A stretch of 64,000 bases of DNA, taken from the NCBI GenBank assembly GCA_973895155.1, contig OZ316896.1, forward strand, positions 21,390,001-21,454,000, written 5' to 3'. How positions within the stretch are numbered: the first letter of the stretch is position 1; each line of letters starts with the position of its first letter. Source of the DNA: Marsupella aquatica. Lineage: Eukaryota > Marchantiophyta. Shown piece after piece: positions 24,353 to 36,543 of the stretch. Under the pieces are notes generated by a model. It saw nothing but the letters and a program-made list of their open reading frames with translations, had not been told where the DNA came from and did not search any database. The translations under genes were made by a program, and so were the position numbers.

Positions 24353-24910
24353 ATGGCAATGTACGTAGTAGACATGACACGAGTGAGGCAGTGATGGCCG
24401 TGTACCTATATTAGACATGAGTGCGCCTGGCCACCAGAGACCAAACTTCAAATTATTTAGTAACCCAGCCACTAAGCCTTGGCAGGAAGAACGACATTGC
24501 GGGCCATGTACCTAGACATGACACAAGTGAACCAAGCCAATGGTTGAGACCAAACTTTAAACTATATAACTACCCTGCCCCTAAGCCTAGGCATGGAGAG
24601 AGTCATGGCATGTACCTAGACATGGCACAAGTGAGTTGAGCCGATGCCCGACGGAGAACAGACTTCAAATTAATTAATAATCTAGCCCCTAAGCAGGGGC
24701 AGGGAGAGAGGCACTGCTGGCCATGTACTTAGACATGACACGAGTGAGCCTAGCCAATGGAGACCAGACTTCAAATTAATTAATAATCCAGCCCCTAAGC
24801 TACCCATGGAGAGAGGCACTGATGGCCATGTACCTAGACATGACCTGAGTGAGCCTGGCCAGGGGGGACCAAACTTCAAATGAATTATCCTGGCCCTAAC
24901 CCTAGCCTTA
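24353..24910. repeat. Satellite-like tandem repeat, about 104-113 bp unit
   Basis: About five degenerate direct units. The word GGCCATGTACCTAGACATGA or a close variant recurs near 24395, 24502, 24606, 24719 and 24823. Each unit also carries an ACCAAACTTCAAATTAATTAAT-like AT-rich block, and most a CCCCTAAGC block. Confidence 0.75.
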
Positions 24911-25281
24911 CCAACTGCCTCGAACAGTTCTGTCCACCCACTACCAGAGACGCACCCTGTTAACAATGGGCTTGTATCCGGCACTACTAGGCACCCCCAA
25001 TGGCAGTCAAACCCTCAGTCCAACCATTAGCCGATTTACCTGTTGCGTCACACATTGTAGCTTAGACCACTGTCTACCCACGGAATGCAGGTTACAAGTG
25101 TGTAACCATTTTGGAGGCACTTGCTATTCTCATAATCTATTTTCTGGACAGTAATTATGCACTAATGGAGGTCTGGGTAGAGGTTCTAGTCTGAACTTTG
25201 CTCCAGGAAAGCTCAAAACAGCTTCCTAGTTGCCGCCTATCAGGTTTTCTTCACTTTCTGGTCACAGGGTTACAAGCTAGT

Positions 25282-25625
25282 TGTTAGATATTGCTCTAGT
25301 ATTGTGACTCTTGTGCTAACCACAGTTAGGCTAACTCGGGTTAGGACCTAGCTAAGGTTAGCGGTAGTGCTGTTGTGCATATAGCTAGGGCTGATGCCAG
25401 ACCCTGGTGGAACTTAGGCTCATTGTTACGGAGCTAGTTGAGAGATAGGGAGAGCTTGTGATGTGGATGCTTGGTATGGCCGGTCGGCCTAGAGTGCAGT
25501 AAAGCTCTTGTGTGTTCCCGTGGACGTAGCCTCATGTGGAGGTGAACCACGTATCTCTCTGTGTCGACTATTGTGCGTTGGATGCTTCATGGGCTTGCCG
25601 TTGCGAATGTCGTCTATGCTCATCA
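25282..25625 (+). repeat. 5' LTR of the copia element
   Basis: Starts TGTTAGATATTGCTC and ends GTCTATGCTCATCA; same length (344 bp) as the LTR at 43433-43776, with seven substitutions by eye. Confidence 0.95.
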
Positions 25626-25627
25626 AG

Positions 25628-25639
25628 TGGTATCAGAGC
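25628..25639 (+). promoter_or_regulatory. Primer-binding site (initiator tRNA-Met)
   Basis: TGGTATCAGAGC two bases after the 5' LTR is the classic plant copia primer-binding site, complementary to the 3' end of initiator tRNA-Met. Confidence 0.95.
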
Positions 25640-27136
25640 ATGCCTGGGAGGTGACGAGGTTTTTTCATGACAGGTTTTTCCAGCATTCATTGTCGATGGT
25701 ACATTCGGAGTTTCGTCGCATGAAACTCAAATGTATGTGGTTGTGCGGATAGGTTAGTGAGAGGGCTTTCTAAAGGTGGTTAGAACTCGTTGATCGGTAT
25801 CCGTGGTGCGGAGGATTTGATGTTTGCATTGTTCAGGGTTTATTCGTGTTCGACGGTATTTCGGGGGAGAAACCAGAGATCGTTTCTTCAACGGTGTGAG
25901 CTGTGCGGTGTGCGGGGCGTCGCATGTGATAGTTCAAGTTGAAGGTTGGAGCGTGCTGGTCATTTTGGTATCTAGTTTGCTGACGTTTGCGGAACGAGTG
26001 CGTCGTGACGAGTGAAGGAGGCGTTCTGATTTTTTGACAAGCTATGGTGCTTGTTTTTCCCTGAACCGGATTACTCGTCGTGACGCTTGACTCGGAGGAA
26101 GAAATGCAAAGTGCTGAGGCTCAACGGAGAGATCATGGCGAGAGGGTCGTTTTGAGTCCGGGATTGGCACTTGACGCGGAGTGAAGGCGACGCAACAGAA
26201 GTTCTTTCTCTGGTGGAGCTTCAGACGGCCGGTGTGTGCGTGCCGGTGCAATTCGAAACATTTTCATGTCAGCGGTCATCACTTTTCTCATTGGAAACCA
26301 AAGCGGAGGCGGCTGAGGTTTGTAACACGGCCTTTGTGTCATTTTGGGCACATTTTTAAGGTTAGTTTAGGGCATTTTTTGCCCCAATACGGCCCCAATA
26401 CCCGACAAACCAGGTTCACCATACGCCCCGGCGTGCACACACCGGCCTCCCACACCCCTTTAAGCGTGGAAACGTGCTTTTTTGGGCCCAAATACGACCA
26501 AAAACGCCCATATACGGCCCAAATACGCAAAAATACGCATGTTTTGACCCCTTTAAACCCATTTTCTCACGTTTTTTGCTGTTTATACGCGATTCTGGCC
26601 GCGACTACGCGTGCCTTTGCCCCTTTAGAGTGTGTTTTTCTGAATTTATTTTTTTCTCTCCTCCTCCTCATTGGTTGTGCCTCATCCCGGGCCCTGTGAC
26701 CCTCCGTTTTAACCGCTCCGACAGGGGGAACGGCCCCCTGTGAGCCCTGTTGGACTGTGCGGGAATATTCCCAAAAAATCAGAGAGCTCTTTTTTGGCCG
26801 TCCGACAAAGATTCCGTCCACCGAACGGTAACTTTTTTAGTTCTTTTTCGGCAAGGACGTTGCCACTGGAGTTAGCAACACGGCGCACCGATCACATCGC
26901 GATTCCGATGACGGGTTGTACTTGGTATTTTGGTTATTCTCCGAGGTGGTCAAAACGGGGGAGTTTCCCAAGGTTTTACCCACCTTGACCGAAATTTGAA
27001 TAAATTTTCTGTCGAATTTTGATTTTGATTTTGGCTTTCAGTATTGGACTCCTAGCTTCGTGGACTACGCGGCGGTGTTGAGTTTTGAGTTTTATGAGAA
27101 GTTTCGAAAAAAGACATTTTTTCGTGATTATTTCAT
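25640..27136 (+). other. Long 5' leader of the copia element
   Basis: About 1.5 kb between the primer-binding site and the gag start, longer than usual for plant copia. It contains a cluster of TACGGCCC, TACGCAAAAATACGC and similar words at 26380-26540. Open frames here overlap on both strands and have no recognised domain. Confidence 0.5.
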
Positions 27137-28193
27137 ATGAGTGACTCGGAGGATACTGGAAGAATTGGCGTCGGTGGAGCTTCAGGATCGCGACGATCAG
27201 ACGGTGAGTCTGAGGAGGAGCTGCTACCATTTGAGGAGGAACTAGTGATTTCGGTACGATCACTGGTGCGGCGTGCAGTGAAGGAAGCTGTGTTACTACC
27301 AGAGCTGTCGATAGTAGGGAAGAAGAGGGAGATGGCTAGATTCGGAGGAGTAAAGTTTGAGGTGGAGAAGTACGATGGTCGTACTGATTACTTGCTATGG
27401 GAGAAGCAAGTGAAGGGTGTTCTACGGGCCATGGGCTTGGCTCATCTGCTCTCTTTGTGAGAGCAGTATGATGGAGAGGAGGAGATTTCTTTGAGACAGT
27501 GGAGACAGGAGCAAGTGATTGCTGTCAATTGCAGTGATGCTATATCTCAAGCCGCACATCATCAAGCAACTGGATGATTATGCAGATTGCATGTCACTGT
27601 TCAAGGCTCTAAGAGAGAAGTACTACCGGGAAGATGCGTTAGACCGGCTGTACAAGAAGTTTCTCTTGATGAGCCTTAGGCTCAAGGAAGGGAGCAAGAT
27701 GCAGGATCACCTAGATGAATTTGACAGCCTAGCGGTGGATCTGTCAAACCTGGGAAAAGGAGTTGAAGATGAGGATAAGGCCTTGCTTCTGCTAAGCTCC
27801 TTACCGTCGTCTTATCAGGGCTTGAAACAGGTGCTCTTGTACAGAGATTTGAAGTCCATTTCGTATAATGAGGTGGTGAGCTCATTACTGTCTGATGATG
27901 CTCAGAAGAAGCTGGGTCAATCACAGACAACATCTTCTTCTGGCACTGCGTTGAATGTGAACAGGGGAAGAGCAGCGCAACGCACGAATGGGCAGAACAG
28001 GTTTAGATCTACATCACGGGGGAGATCTAAATCCAGAGGAAAATTGCAAGAGAGGAAGCCTCTTGCATGTTGGAATTGTGGCAAGCCTGGCCACATGAAA
28101 AGGGATTGTCGAGTAAAGGTCCCTATTGCCTCTGCTAATGCGGTATCGAGCTCGCATGAGGTAGATTTACTTGATGATGATGACATATTGTGA
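27137..28193 (+). pseudogene. copia gag region (disabled)
   Basis: Starts at the ATG at 27137. The first segment (MSDSEDTGRIGVGG...) contains the usual FGGVKFEVEKYDG...LLWEKQVKGVL stretch and stops at the TGA at 27458-27460. A frameshift follows near 27525, after which the Gag core (SLFKALREKYYRED, LYKKFLLMSLRLKEGS) reads to the CCHC zinc knuckle CWNCGKPGHMKRDC near 28070-28112. A TGA at 28191-28193 ends this frame directly before protease. The stop and frameshift show that Gag cannot be made intact from this copy. Confidence 0.9.
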
Positions 28194-30407
28194 TATCAAG
28201 GTTATGCTCTCAACGTAGTGTCAAATCCAGGTAGTGATGACTGGATTCTAGATAGTGCATGTACTTTTCACATTTGCTCTAGGAAAGATTGTTTCAGTTC
28301 TTACACGGTTTCCAACGGGTCAGTGTTGATGGGAAATGGAATCCCATGTCAAGTTGTTGGACTTGGATTTGTAAGATTTCAGATGTTTGATGGTGTTGTG
28401 AGAACGTTGAGGAATGTGAAACATATTCCCAGCATGATGAAAAATCTCATTTCACTTGGAGTTTTAGAGCAAATGGCCATCAGTGAAGCTCTGCTAATGG
28501 TGTCCTTCAGGTTTCAACTGGTACTAAAGTTGTATTGAAGGGAAAGAGACATAGCAATCTATACGTTTTGGAGGGCAGTGTCCCGGGCAGTGTAGTTTGT
28601 GATGAAGCCAATGTAACCTTATCTCATGAGGAGACGGCCCGGCTGTGGCACTTCCGTTTGGGCCACATGAGTGAAAAAGGTTTGGTTATTCTTCAGAAGA
28701 AAGGATTATTTTCTAATTTGCAATCTTGTAAGTTGGAATTTTGTGAGCACTGTGTGCTAGGAAAGCAGCACAGGAAACCCTTCGGAGTTGGAACTCACAC
28801 CAGCAAGGAGGTACTTGAGTATGTACATAGTGATGTGTGGGGTCCAGCCCCTACTCCCTCATATTCTGGACGGTTATACTATGTCACGTTCATAGACGAT
28901 TACTCAAGGTATGTGTGGATATACTTTCTACACAATAAGTCTGATGTTTTTGCCACTTTTAAGGAGTGGAAAGCCCAAGTTGAGAATCAGACTGGTAATA
29001 AGGTGAGATATCTTCGATCGGATAATGGCGGTGAATATAGTTCCGGGGAATTTGGAACGTATTGTAAGGAGCAGGGGATTACCCGTCATCTCACAACAAG
29101 TTATACTCCTCAACAGAATGGTGTTTCTGAGAGACTCAACCGAACACTATTGAACCGCTCGAGGAGTATGTTGAGTCAATCATGCTTACCACATGAGTTT
29201 TGGGCTGAAGCTATCAACACTGCAGCTTATTTGGTAAATTTTTCTCCATCCAGTTCTATTGGATTCAAAACACCATTTGAAATGAGGTACGGGCGTCCAG
29301 CAGATTACTCACATCTGAGGATTTTTGGATGTGATGCTTATGTGCTTACACCTTCCCAACTTCGATCCAAGCTGGAGTCCAAGTCGAAGAAGTGCATTTT
29401 CCTTGGTTATCAGTAAGGTGTGAAGGGTTATAGGTTATGGGATCCAGTAACCTGTAAGCTAATTGTCAGTAGAGATGTGTCCTTTAATGAATCCAGATCA
29501 TCAAAGGAGGGGGAGAGTTCTCAGGACTCCCATACTGACAAGGGGAAATCTCCCATCCCGGACCGGGTTGAGGGGGAGATTAGTCATGATGCAGTTCATG
29601 ACAGGAGAGATGGAGAAGCTCCGGGCTTGGAGCTGGTTCCTGTGATGGAACAAGAGGAGCAAATTGTTGCTGAGGTACCTCAAATTCAATCAGCAGCAAC
29701 AACAGATCAGCCTGAGTCGTCTACTAGAAGAACTTCCAGTCGTTCTACTAGAGCTCCTACCAGGTATGGTCAATGGGCAGACTCATCTAAGCTAGATGAT
29801 ATTGACATTGCACCTGATGAAGATGATATGGCTTTGATCTTGGAAGAAGGAGAGCCTTCTTCGTATAGTGAGGCTTGTGCTTCAGAGCAGAAGCATGAGT
29901 GGAATGCAGCAATGCAGAGGGAGTTGCAATCTTTGAGTGACAACAAGACATGGGAGCTGGTGGAACTTCCAAGAGGTCAGCAAGTGGTGGACAGCAAATG
30001 GATTTACAAGTTGAAGGATAGTCCTTCAGAGGGTGGAGACAAGATCTACAAGGCAAGGCTTGTTGCCAAGGGATTCACTCAGGAGAAAGGAGTGGATTAC
30101 AATGAGGTCTTTTCACCGGTTGCTAAGTATTCCACAATTCGGATCTTGTGTCAGCTTGTTGTGTTTTTTGGTCTGGTGATGGATCAGATGGATGTTGTTA
30201 CTGCTTTTCTCTATGGCAACTTGGAAGAGATGATCTTCATGAGACAGCCACTAGGCTTTATGAAGAAGGGCCAAGAGAACTTAGTTTGCAGATTGCTCAA
30301 GTCCTTGTATGGATTGAAGCAGTCTCCCAGACAGTGGAACAAGCGGTTTGATGATTTCATGCTTACTCAAGGTTTTACAAGGATGGTGTATGATCCTTGT
30401 GTGTATA

Positions 30408-30432
30408 TCAGCCTATTCATTAAAAGTGTATT
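30408..30432 (+). repeat. Left terminal inverted repeat
   Basis: 25 bp, starting TCAGCCTATTCATTAAAAGT, identical to the reverse complement of 42179-42203. An A/T pair just outside extends the match by one base, so the 4-bp reading GTAT of the target duplication is also formally possible. Confidence 0.95.
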
Positions 30433-30439
30433 ATTATTT

Positions 30440-30770
30440 GATTTATGTACATTTGGGCAATGAAAAGTGTACTTTTGGGCTTGAAAAAATGTATATTTGG
30501 CCAATGAAAAGTGTACATTTGGGGATAGAAAAGTGTACAATTGGCCTAAAGAGTGTACATTTGGGCAATGAAAAGTGTATATTTGAACATCAAAATAGGT
30601 ACATTTGGCTTTAAAAGTGTACATTTGAGTACATTTGGCCTAGAAAGTGTACATTTGAGTGAAAAAAACATACATTTGGCTTAAAAAGTGTACATTTAAG
30701 TGCATTTGGTCTAGAAAGTGTAGCTTTGAGTGCAACAAAGTGTACATTTGGCCTAAAAAGTGTACCAACT
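30440..30770. repeat. Left subterminal repeat array (GTGTACATTTGG family)
   Basis: Around 16 variants of AAGTGTACATTTGG in direct orientation, spaced about 15-30 bp apart. The core TGTACA is palindromic. Such clustered subterminal motifs in plant DNA transposons are typically transposase-binding sites. Confidence 0.9.
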
Positions 30771-31012
30771 CTTCTTATAATCATTTAAAAGAAAGGAATG
30801 AATAGAAAAATATTTTTAATTATGCAAAAAAAGTAAACATTCATATTCATAACAATCAAAAGTTTAGAAAATGAGGAGATAGTATAACTAACACTCAATG
30901 GCATGGTCTCACATTAAAACTATTAAAATAGTAAATAACTATTAGGTACTTGTTACTATCTAAGTAACTATCTATTTAATAATTATTATAGCTTCACAAG
31001 TAACAACTAAGT

Positions 31013-34000
31013 CTACTTGTCCATCCTTTGGAGATAACTTTGGATAGTTTGTAGAACATTTCGAGGAATCTTCAAACCTCTGCCCGCCATGTTTTCTTCT
31101 TTCATGCCAGATTTAAAACCATACATTGCAGAATTTGCATACTGCCAATGTTGAGCGTTCTCACCAAACCCTGGATCTCGCTCCCATGTCTTAGTGGACA
31201 TGAAGCAGTTTAGATACCGTGCACTCTCAGTCACATCAAGTTTAGAGTGTTTAGGCCTCCACCATTCGACTGGAAACATTGGAGCATATTGTTGAGGCAG
31301 AGGAGGGTTTGTTGGAGATGTAGTTGGGACTTCATGCTTAGGGTCAACCGAACCCAAAGCTCTCACCAACCAGAAATGACCTCCACCATTTTTATTCTCC
31401 CAGTCATCCTCGGGTCGAAGAAATACAAAGTTCCCTTGACAAATATCCTGTAGGGGAATCCACCGTCCTTGTTCTCTCTCAGCTCGAGATCCAACAAATG
31501 GTGCCGCTTGATCTTCCATCTCTTCCAAGACCTCATTTTGAAGAGCCGTCATCTCCGCATTCTCCTCATCTTCACTTGGAGGACCACTTTGATCCGGTTG
31601 GTTGACCTTGTAACTAGTGCCATGGTTAGTCTTAGGCCAAAATCTATTTTCAAGGGAAATTGAGTACTTCCCTCCCCTTCTAGGGCAAGCCCATTTGTCA
31701 ACAACTCCACAATTCTCTCCCAATATTTCACAAGAGGAAATTTTTCCTTATATGCTATAGATGTCTCATCAGTGCAACTCCTTCTCAAAAAATCAAGGTA
31801 CTTGGTAAGAAATGGGATAATCTCTTCAGATTTTTTGTGTATCTCTCCAATGGATTTAGCTAAGGGCTCTCCACTAGGTAAAAGAAGGGAATTTGTTGTC
31901 AGATCTGTTGCCCAAATGCACCTTCCACCAACTGGAGCCCAAGCTTGCTTTACATGGGACTTATACTGAAATATTGGTACATTATCTCTCATAGAGAAAA
32001 GAAATGATACAGGTTTTGAGTGACCTTGAATATCTTTAACGTTGAAAGTTTGAAGATATTCTTTGTAAGATGCAACTTCTTGTATCAATCTGGGAACTGG
32101 ATGAATGCTCTCACATTCCCAAACCTCTGCCATAAGAGCAAGGAGAGTTGCAACTTCCTTGTGCTGAACTTGATATGATACCTTCGAAAAGAGTGCATCA
32201 ACATCTTCGTGCGTATGACCAACCATAAGAAAAGACATTTGAACAGTTTCAAATACTCCTCTACTCACAAGCTCACTACAAAATGCCATGACAGTCTGGT
32301 TTTTGTTATCCTTTGCTGAGTTATCCATTTGCAATGTTAGGTGCCTTGGCAAGGGCTTGAAAGATGGACTGCCTTGTTCCCCATGCATGTCCCCTCCTTG
32401 ATCCTCACCAAGTTGGGTGGAGACCGTCTCCGTCTGACTCTCGGCTGCATCTTCAGAACCAATATACCTATTCATTGGAATACTCTTTGGTTCCAAATAT
32501 CCCTTAAAAAATGCATCAAAGTCAAGAAGGGCTTGAAAGAAAGGTCTATGAGGTTCCAAATAAAGGCCATCCAACATGTCACCTGTCTTGTCTCCATTGT
32601 ACTCTTCAAGGTCTCGAAGACACTTAGCCAAGGATGTCACCGTGAAATCGGCATCTCCTGGCCAAAGGCCAGTGACACTAAAGTGTGCATAGACTCCTGG
32701 ATCCCTTCCGTGGGTCAACATCCCTGTCAAAGCAATAGGTAGCGGCATCCCATGACCCGAAAGCGATTTAGGAGTACTAACCATTTTTGGAATCCACGTC
32801 TTTGCTTGATCCATCTTGTCGTGAATGATGCAAAGATATTCCCCTGGATGTTGCTTAGCCATCACTCGATGAGCATAGTAAACATATCTACGTGACATTT
32901 GCTCACAAAGATGTTGCGCTCGTTTTTCTTCAATTTCAGCACGTTCTTTTTTCCTTCTTTCTCGCATCAAACTATCTTTGTATTCACAACAAAGAGTACA
33001 CTTGGCAAATGCACCATCTTTATGGAAACTGAAGTTTGCGAATGATTTGCTCCAAATCTTGTACAGAGTATTCTCTATAACTGGAGGAAGCCCCTCTTCC
33101 TTCATCTTTGTTCTCACATCTTCCAAAATCTCCAGCTTCTTGTAACATGCTGGAAGACGATATTCAGTGGAGTCTGTCCCATGAGCCCCAGCATAAGGTA
33201 TATGAGGCATGGGCTCTGCATTTTGAGTCAAAAAATCCTCCAACAGAGTTCGTGCATGCAAGGTATTTGACCTTGTTTTCATGGAGCCCGTGTTTCCATG
33301 GAACCCAATTTTGCAGCCCTCCACATATCTCCTTTTGTAGTCATAATATTTTGTGTGGCTAAAGCCATGGATGATTGCAAATGCATGTCTACATACGACC
33401 ATACCCTTGAGAACATGGTGCCCCTTATCACGAACATCATCTTCTCTGTAGTGGAAGAGGTTGAAAATGTGTGATGTTTTTGACTCACTAGACATCCCGT
33501 GAAATTCTATCCGAATATCTTCTATGTCTTCTCTTGGCATAGTCAGACAACATTTCTGCTTGCAACAATTCTCTCTTTTAATTTCATCAATCGAAGCTTC
33601 CGTTGTTTTTGAAACTGCCTTGGTTTCCAATAGCCTTCTCTTCTTTTCAATCGGATCTACATGAGTCCTCTTGTTGAAATTGTATGGCCTTGTGCGCAAC
33701 ATTCCCCTATCATTTACATTTGGATAGAGATCATCCCTATCCACCGACTCCATCCTCTCTGAACCTTCAACCAAAATGTCCGACAAAAATTTCCCATTTG
33801 CAAGTAGTTTTGTTGAATCAATTCGCCACCGAACCAAAGTAATTACTCCCCTATGGAAGTTGGGAAAGTATTGTGATTCCACCACATCTTTCACAGCAAT
33901 CCCTACATGGTCCTCACCAAGCATTTCATCGTCAACTGCCGCCGTTTCTTGAGGCACAGTGATGGTCCCCGTGGCAACCCTATTGGTTCGATCTGAACCG

Positions 34001-34755
34001 ATGTATAGTTCGACCAACTCTGACATCCAATTTGACCGTTGGAAATAGTCACAATTAGTTTTAGAAATTTCAACTGAGGGAGACTCCACAACAAAACTCC
34101 GCTCTATGTTGATATCATCACCCGCATCCTTTTTTGAGAAACTCTTTCTACTTCGGACATCTGCCACGTCCCAGAGAACCCATGAGTCTTTTGCCTCGTC
34201 AATTGTTTCAGCCCCACTGTGTTTGTAAGGTAAAACCCTACTCCCATGAATGACATCAGTGACCCTCACACTGATCCGTGATTCACCAAGTAAAATGTTG
34301 TGACATCTTTCCATTGGATTTGTATTGAAAACAACTCCAAGGGCTACACAACACCCAAAGATGAACATTTCAACCTCATCCCCTTGCCTCGGAGTGATCG
34401 ATGAGTCCTCCTCTACAATTGGATTTTTCTCCAAATTACTCTCGGGTCTATTTGAACAACTACCTACACTAATGCATTTTTGAGAATTTGTTGTCGTGGA
34501 TAGATATGCGCAAGACAAATCCCAAATAACGCAAGAATCAATGGCATCAAAAAGGTTTTCTGCCCGAGGCATCGGAAATGGTAGTTTTGTGGTTCGGTCA
34601 AAAACTTTCTCAATGAGAACTCCCATTCGATTCTCTCTCAACAATATCTTTTGAACACTATCTTGCGGGTTGACTTTTTGAACTGTCCCGCTCGCAACAT
34701 CGTAACCATCATTTGTCAATATCACATTGTCTCCTCTCAAAAATATTCCGGTCAT
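31013..34755 (-). CDS. DDE-type (DUF7869-like) transposase, C-terminus frameshifted
   Basis: Starts at the ATG at 34753-34755; the first frame has 1068 codons, to 31549. Residues about 18-80, 138-197 and 259-311 are three degenerate copies of one module (G-x-V, V-x-V-x-x-V, LP, A-x-x-S-x-V-x-W), like the DUF8039 module of plant transposon proteins. A basic linker, a Cys cluster (CCKQKCC) and a VCRHAFAIIHGF segment follow. Candidate catalytic acids: Asp646 (CIIHDKMDQAKTW), Asp811 (LQMDNSAKDNKNQT) and Glu850/Asp851/Asp853 (VGHTHEDVDALFSK). The 165 and about 39 residue gaps fit an RNase H-fold DDE transposase. Past about 31690 the coding signal moves to an overlapping frame ending at 31013, with FWPKTNHG, GNFVFLRPEDDW, HFWLVRAL and PVEWWRPKH. 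A G-run indel or unrecognised intron explains this. The transposase role is inferred. Confidence 0.8.
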
Positions 34756-34947
34756 TGCTATAACGTATTCACCTGCACAATTTTAAATGTAAAGTATTAG
34801 TTAAGAATGGTCCCAACTAGGAAGCACATAGGTGTCAACCCTCTCCAAGGACAGTGCGCATATCGGGATTATCCCCATCAAGCAAAATAATAGGTCCCCA
34901 AAAAGTCCCTATCTAGCCCTAAGATCCCTGATCCCAATTTAGACGTC

Positions 34948-35620
34948 GGATAGGGATGATCCCTGTCCAAACGGTGGACAGGGATTGGACAGGGATGATC
35001 CCTGTCCAAACGACGGATAGGGTCTGTCAGTGTATAAATGGCGAACAAGGATCATCCCTACCTAAACGGCGGATAGTGTCTGTCACTGTCCAAAAGGCGG
35101 ACACGCCTGATCCCTGTCCAAATGGTGGATCGGGTCTATTCTCTGTCCAACCAACTGACAGGGATGATTCAAGGAAACTTTTCATATTGGGGTCCAATCA
35201 AGCAAATACCTCAAACGGCGGACAGGGATCATCCGGAGAACGACCGCGGACACGGATCCCTATTGAAAGGGTAGATAGGGATCATCCCTATCAAAACGGC
35301 GGACAGGGACCATCCCTATCCAAACGGTGGACAGGGATCATCCCTATCCAAATGGCGGACAGGGATCATCCCCATCCAAACAGCGAATACGGATCATTAT
35401 CCAACCAGAGGATCCAAACGGCGAATACGGATCATTATCCAACCAGAGGATCCAAACTGTAGAGGATCCAATAAAGTGCTATAGTTCATATGGTCCTCTA
35501 CAGTACTCTACGGTGGACAGGGATCATCCCTATCCAAATATTGGACAGGGATCATCCCTATCCAAACAGCAGATAGAGATGATCCCTATCCAAATAGCAA
35601 ACAGGGATGACCCCTGTACG
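34948..35620. repeat. Palindrome array between the two transposon genes
   Basis: Repeated palindromes with arms GGACAGGGAT and ATCCCTGTCC around one central base. Clear copies: 34948-34968, 34987-35007 (perfect arms), 35273-35291, 35302-35322, 35330-35350, 35358-35378, 35516-35536, 35544-35564 and 35572-35592, with degenerate ones between. Neighbouring copies are joined by AAACGGC-type linkers with 28-bp periodicity in places. Most contain GATC. Long open frames through the array only reflect the repeat and are not genes. Confidence 0.92.
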
Positions 35621-35639
35621 GACAATTGACTCTACACAC

Positions 35640-36543
35640 TAATTTAATGTTTGAGCAAAGAACGGTTGGATTGAGATTATCCCAATCGTGAGTTGGGCTG
35701 GGATTTTTTCACTTCAACCTTAACTTAGATATAGTAATTCCTAAATTTGCGGATATCAATGGAATATGCTACAATTCTATAATTAGGTTTAAAGTTACCT
35801 GTAATGGAAATGATTCTTGAACCCAAAACTCAATTTAGTTTATGTTGTCAAACCAAGGATTAAAATACTGTGTTGAAGGGGTAGTTATCAGTAACCTGGT
35901 AAACTAAATGCTTCAGGGGTGTGGAAGAAATTAAAACTAGATGTTCTGTCTGGAAAACAAGAGTGTCTCAATGGGGCTCCGTAATGAACGGACCTGGTTG
36001 AGGAACAGAACAAAAATCTAGAAATGAAAATACCAAATGAGGACCAGCCGGACAACCCCAAGTATCTTATACCAGTTGTTGAAGATCGCCCTTATGGATA
36101 AGGCGATGCGTGATCAGCCTTAAGCAACGGCGAGTGGATTAGGTCGGGCGGCGCACTTTAGGGCAGCCGTGCATTTAGGGTTTTCCACTCGCCTCGGCCT
36201 CCCACGTGTTCAGTGTGCCTTGCCTCGCCTCGGGGGGGGGGGTAAAGGAGGCAGGAGGTCCCACTTGGGCCTCATTCTTCATTCCCTCCTCGCTCCTCGC
36301 TCACTCTCCTCCTCGCTTGCTCTCCTCCCTCCTCCGTCCGCTCCTCCTCTTCTCCACTCCTGCTCTTGCGCTCCTTTGCTCGCTCCTCCGCCTCATTCGC
36401 TTCCAATCTCCTTCCGCTCCGACGCCTTTGCACTCCTTCGCTTTGCCTCCGCACTAAAGTTTATCCCCATAGCCGCCACGTTAATTGCCCTAGATCTAAC
36501 GCTCTGCAATCCTCCATGTGTCCATAAGGCCACGTGTCACACG
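35640..36543. other. Divergent promoter/leader region of the methyltransferase gene
   Basis: 35640-36160 is AT-rich with no genes. From 36160 to 36480 it becomes GC-rich, with an 11-G run at 36232-36242 and a long pyrimidine-rich tract (CTCCTC words) at 36270-36440, typical of a plant core promoter and leader. The ATG at 36544 follows. The open frame across the pyrimidine tract lacks any domain. Confidence 0.5.

Noticed and set aside
24353-24910. CRISPR-like spaced repeats
   Set aside because: Units of over 100 bp are similar along their whole length; this is a plant tandem repeat, not a repeat-spacer array.
26181-26743. Overlapping open frames in the copia leader
   Set aside because: Frames on both strands with C-rich repeats and no Gag/Pol similarity.
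33108-33362. Plus-strand frames inside the transposase gene
   Set aside because: Antisense shadows of a 1068-codon coding frame.
34956-35629. Open frames of 168 and 100 codons rich in DRDHPYPNGGQGSS-type repeats
   Set aside because: They are translations of the palindrome array in two frames; no non-repeat coding signal.
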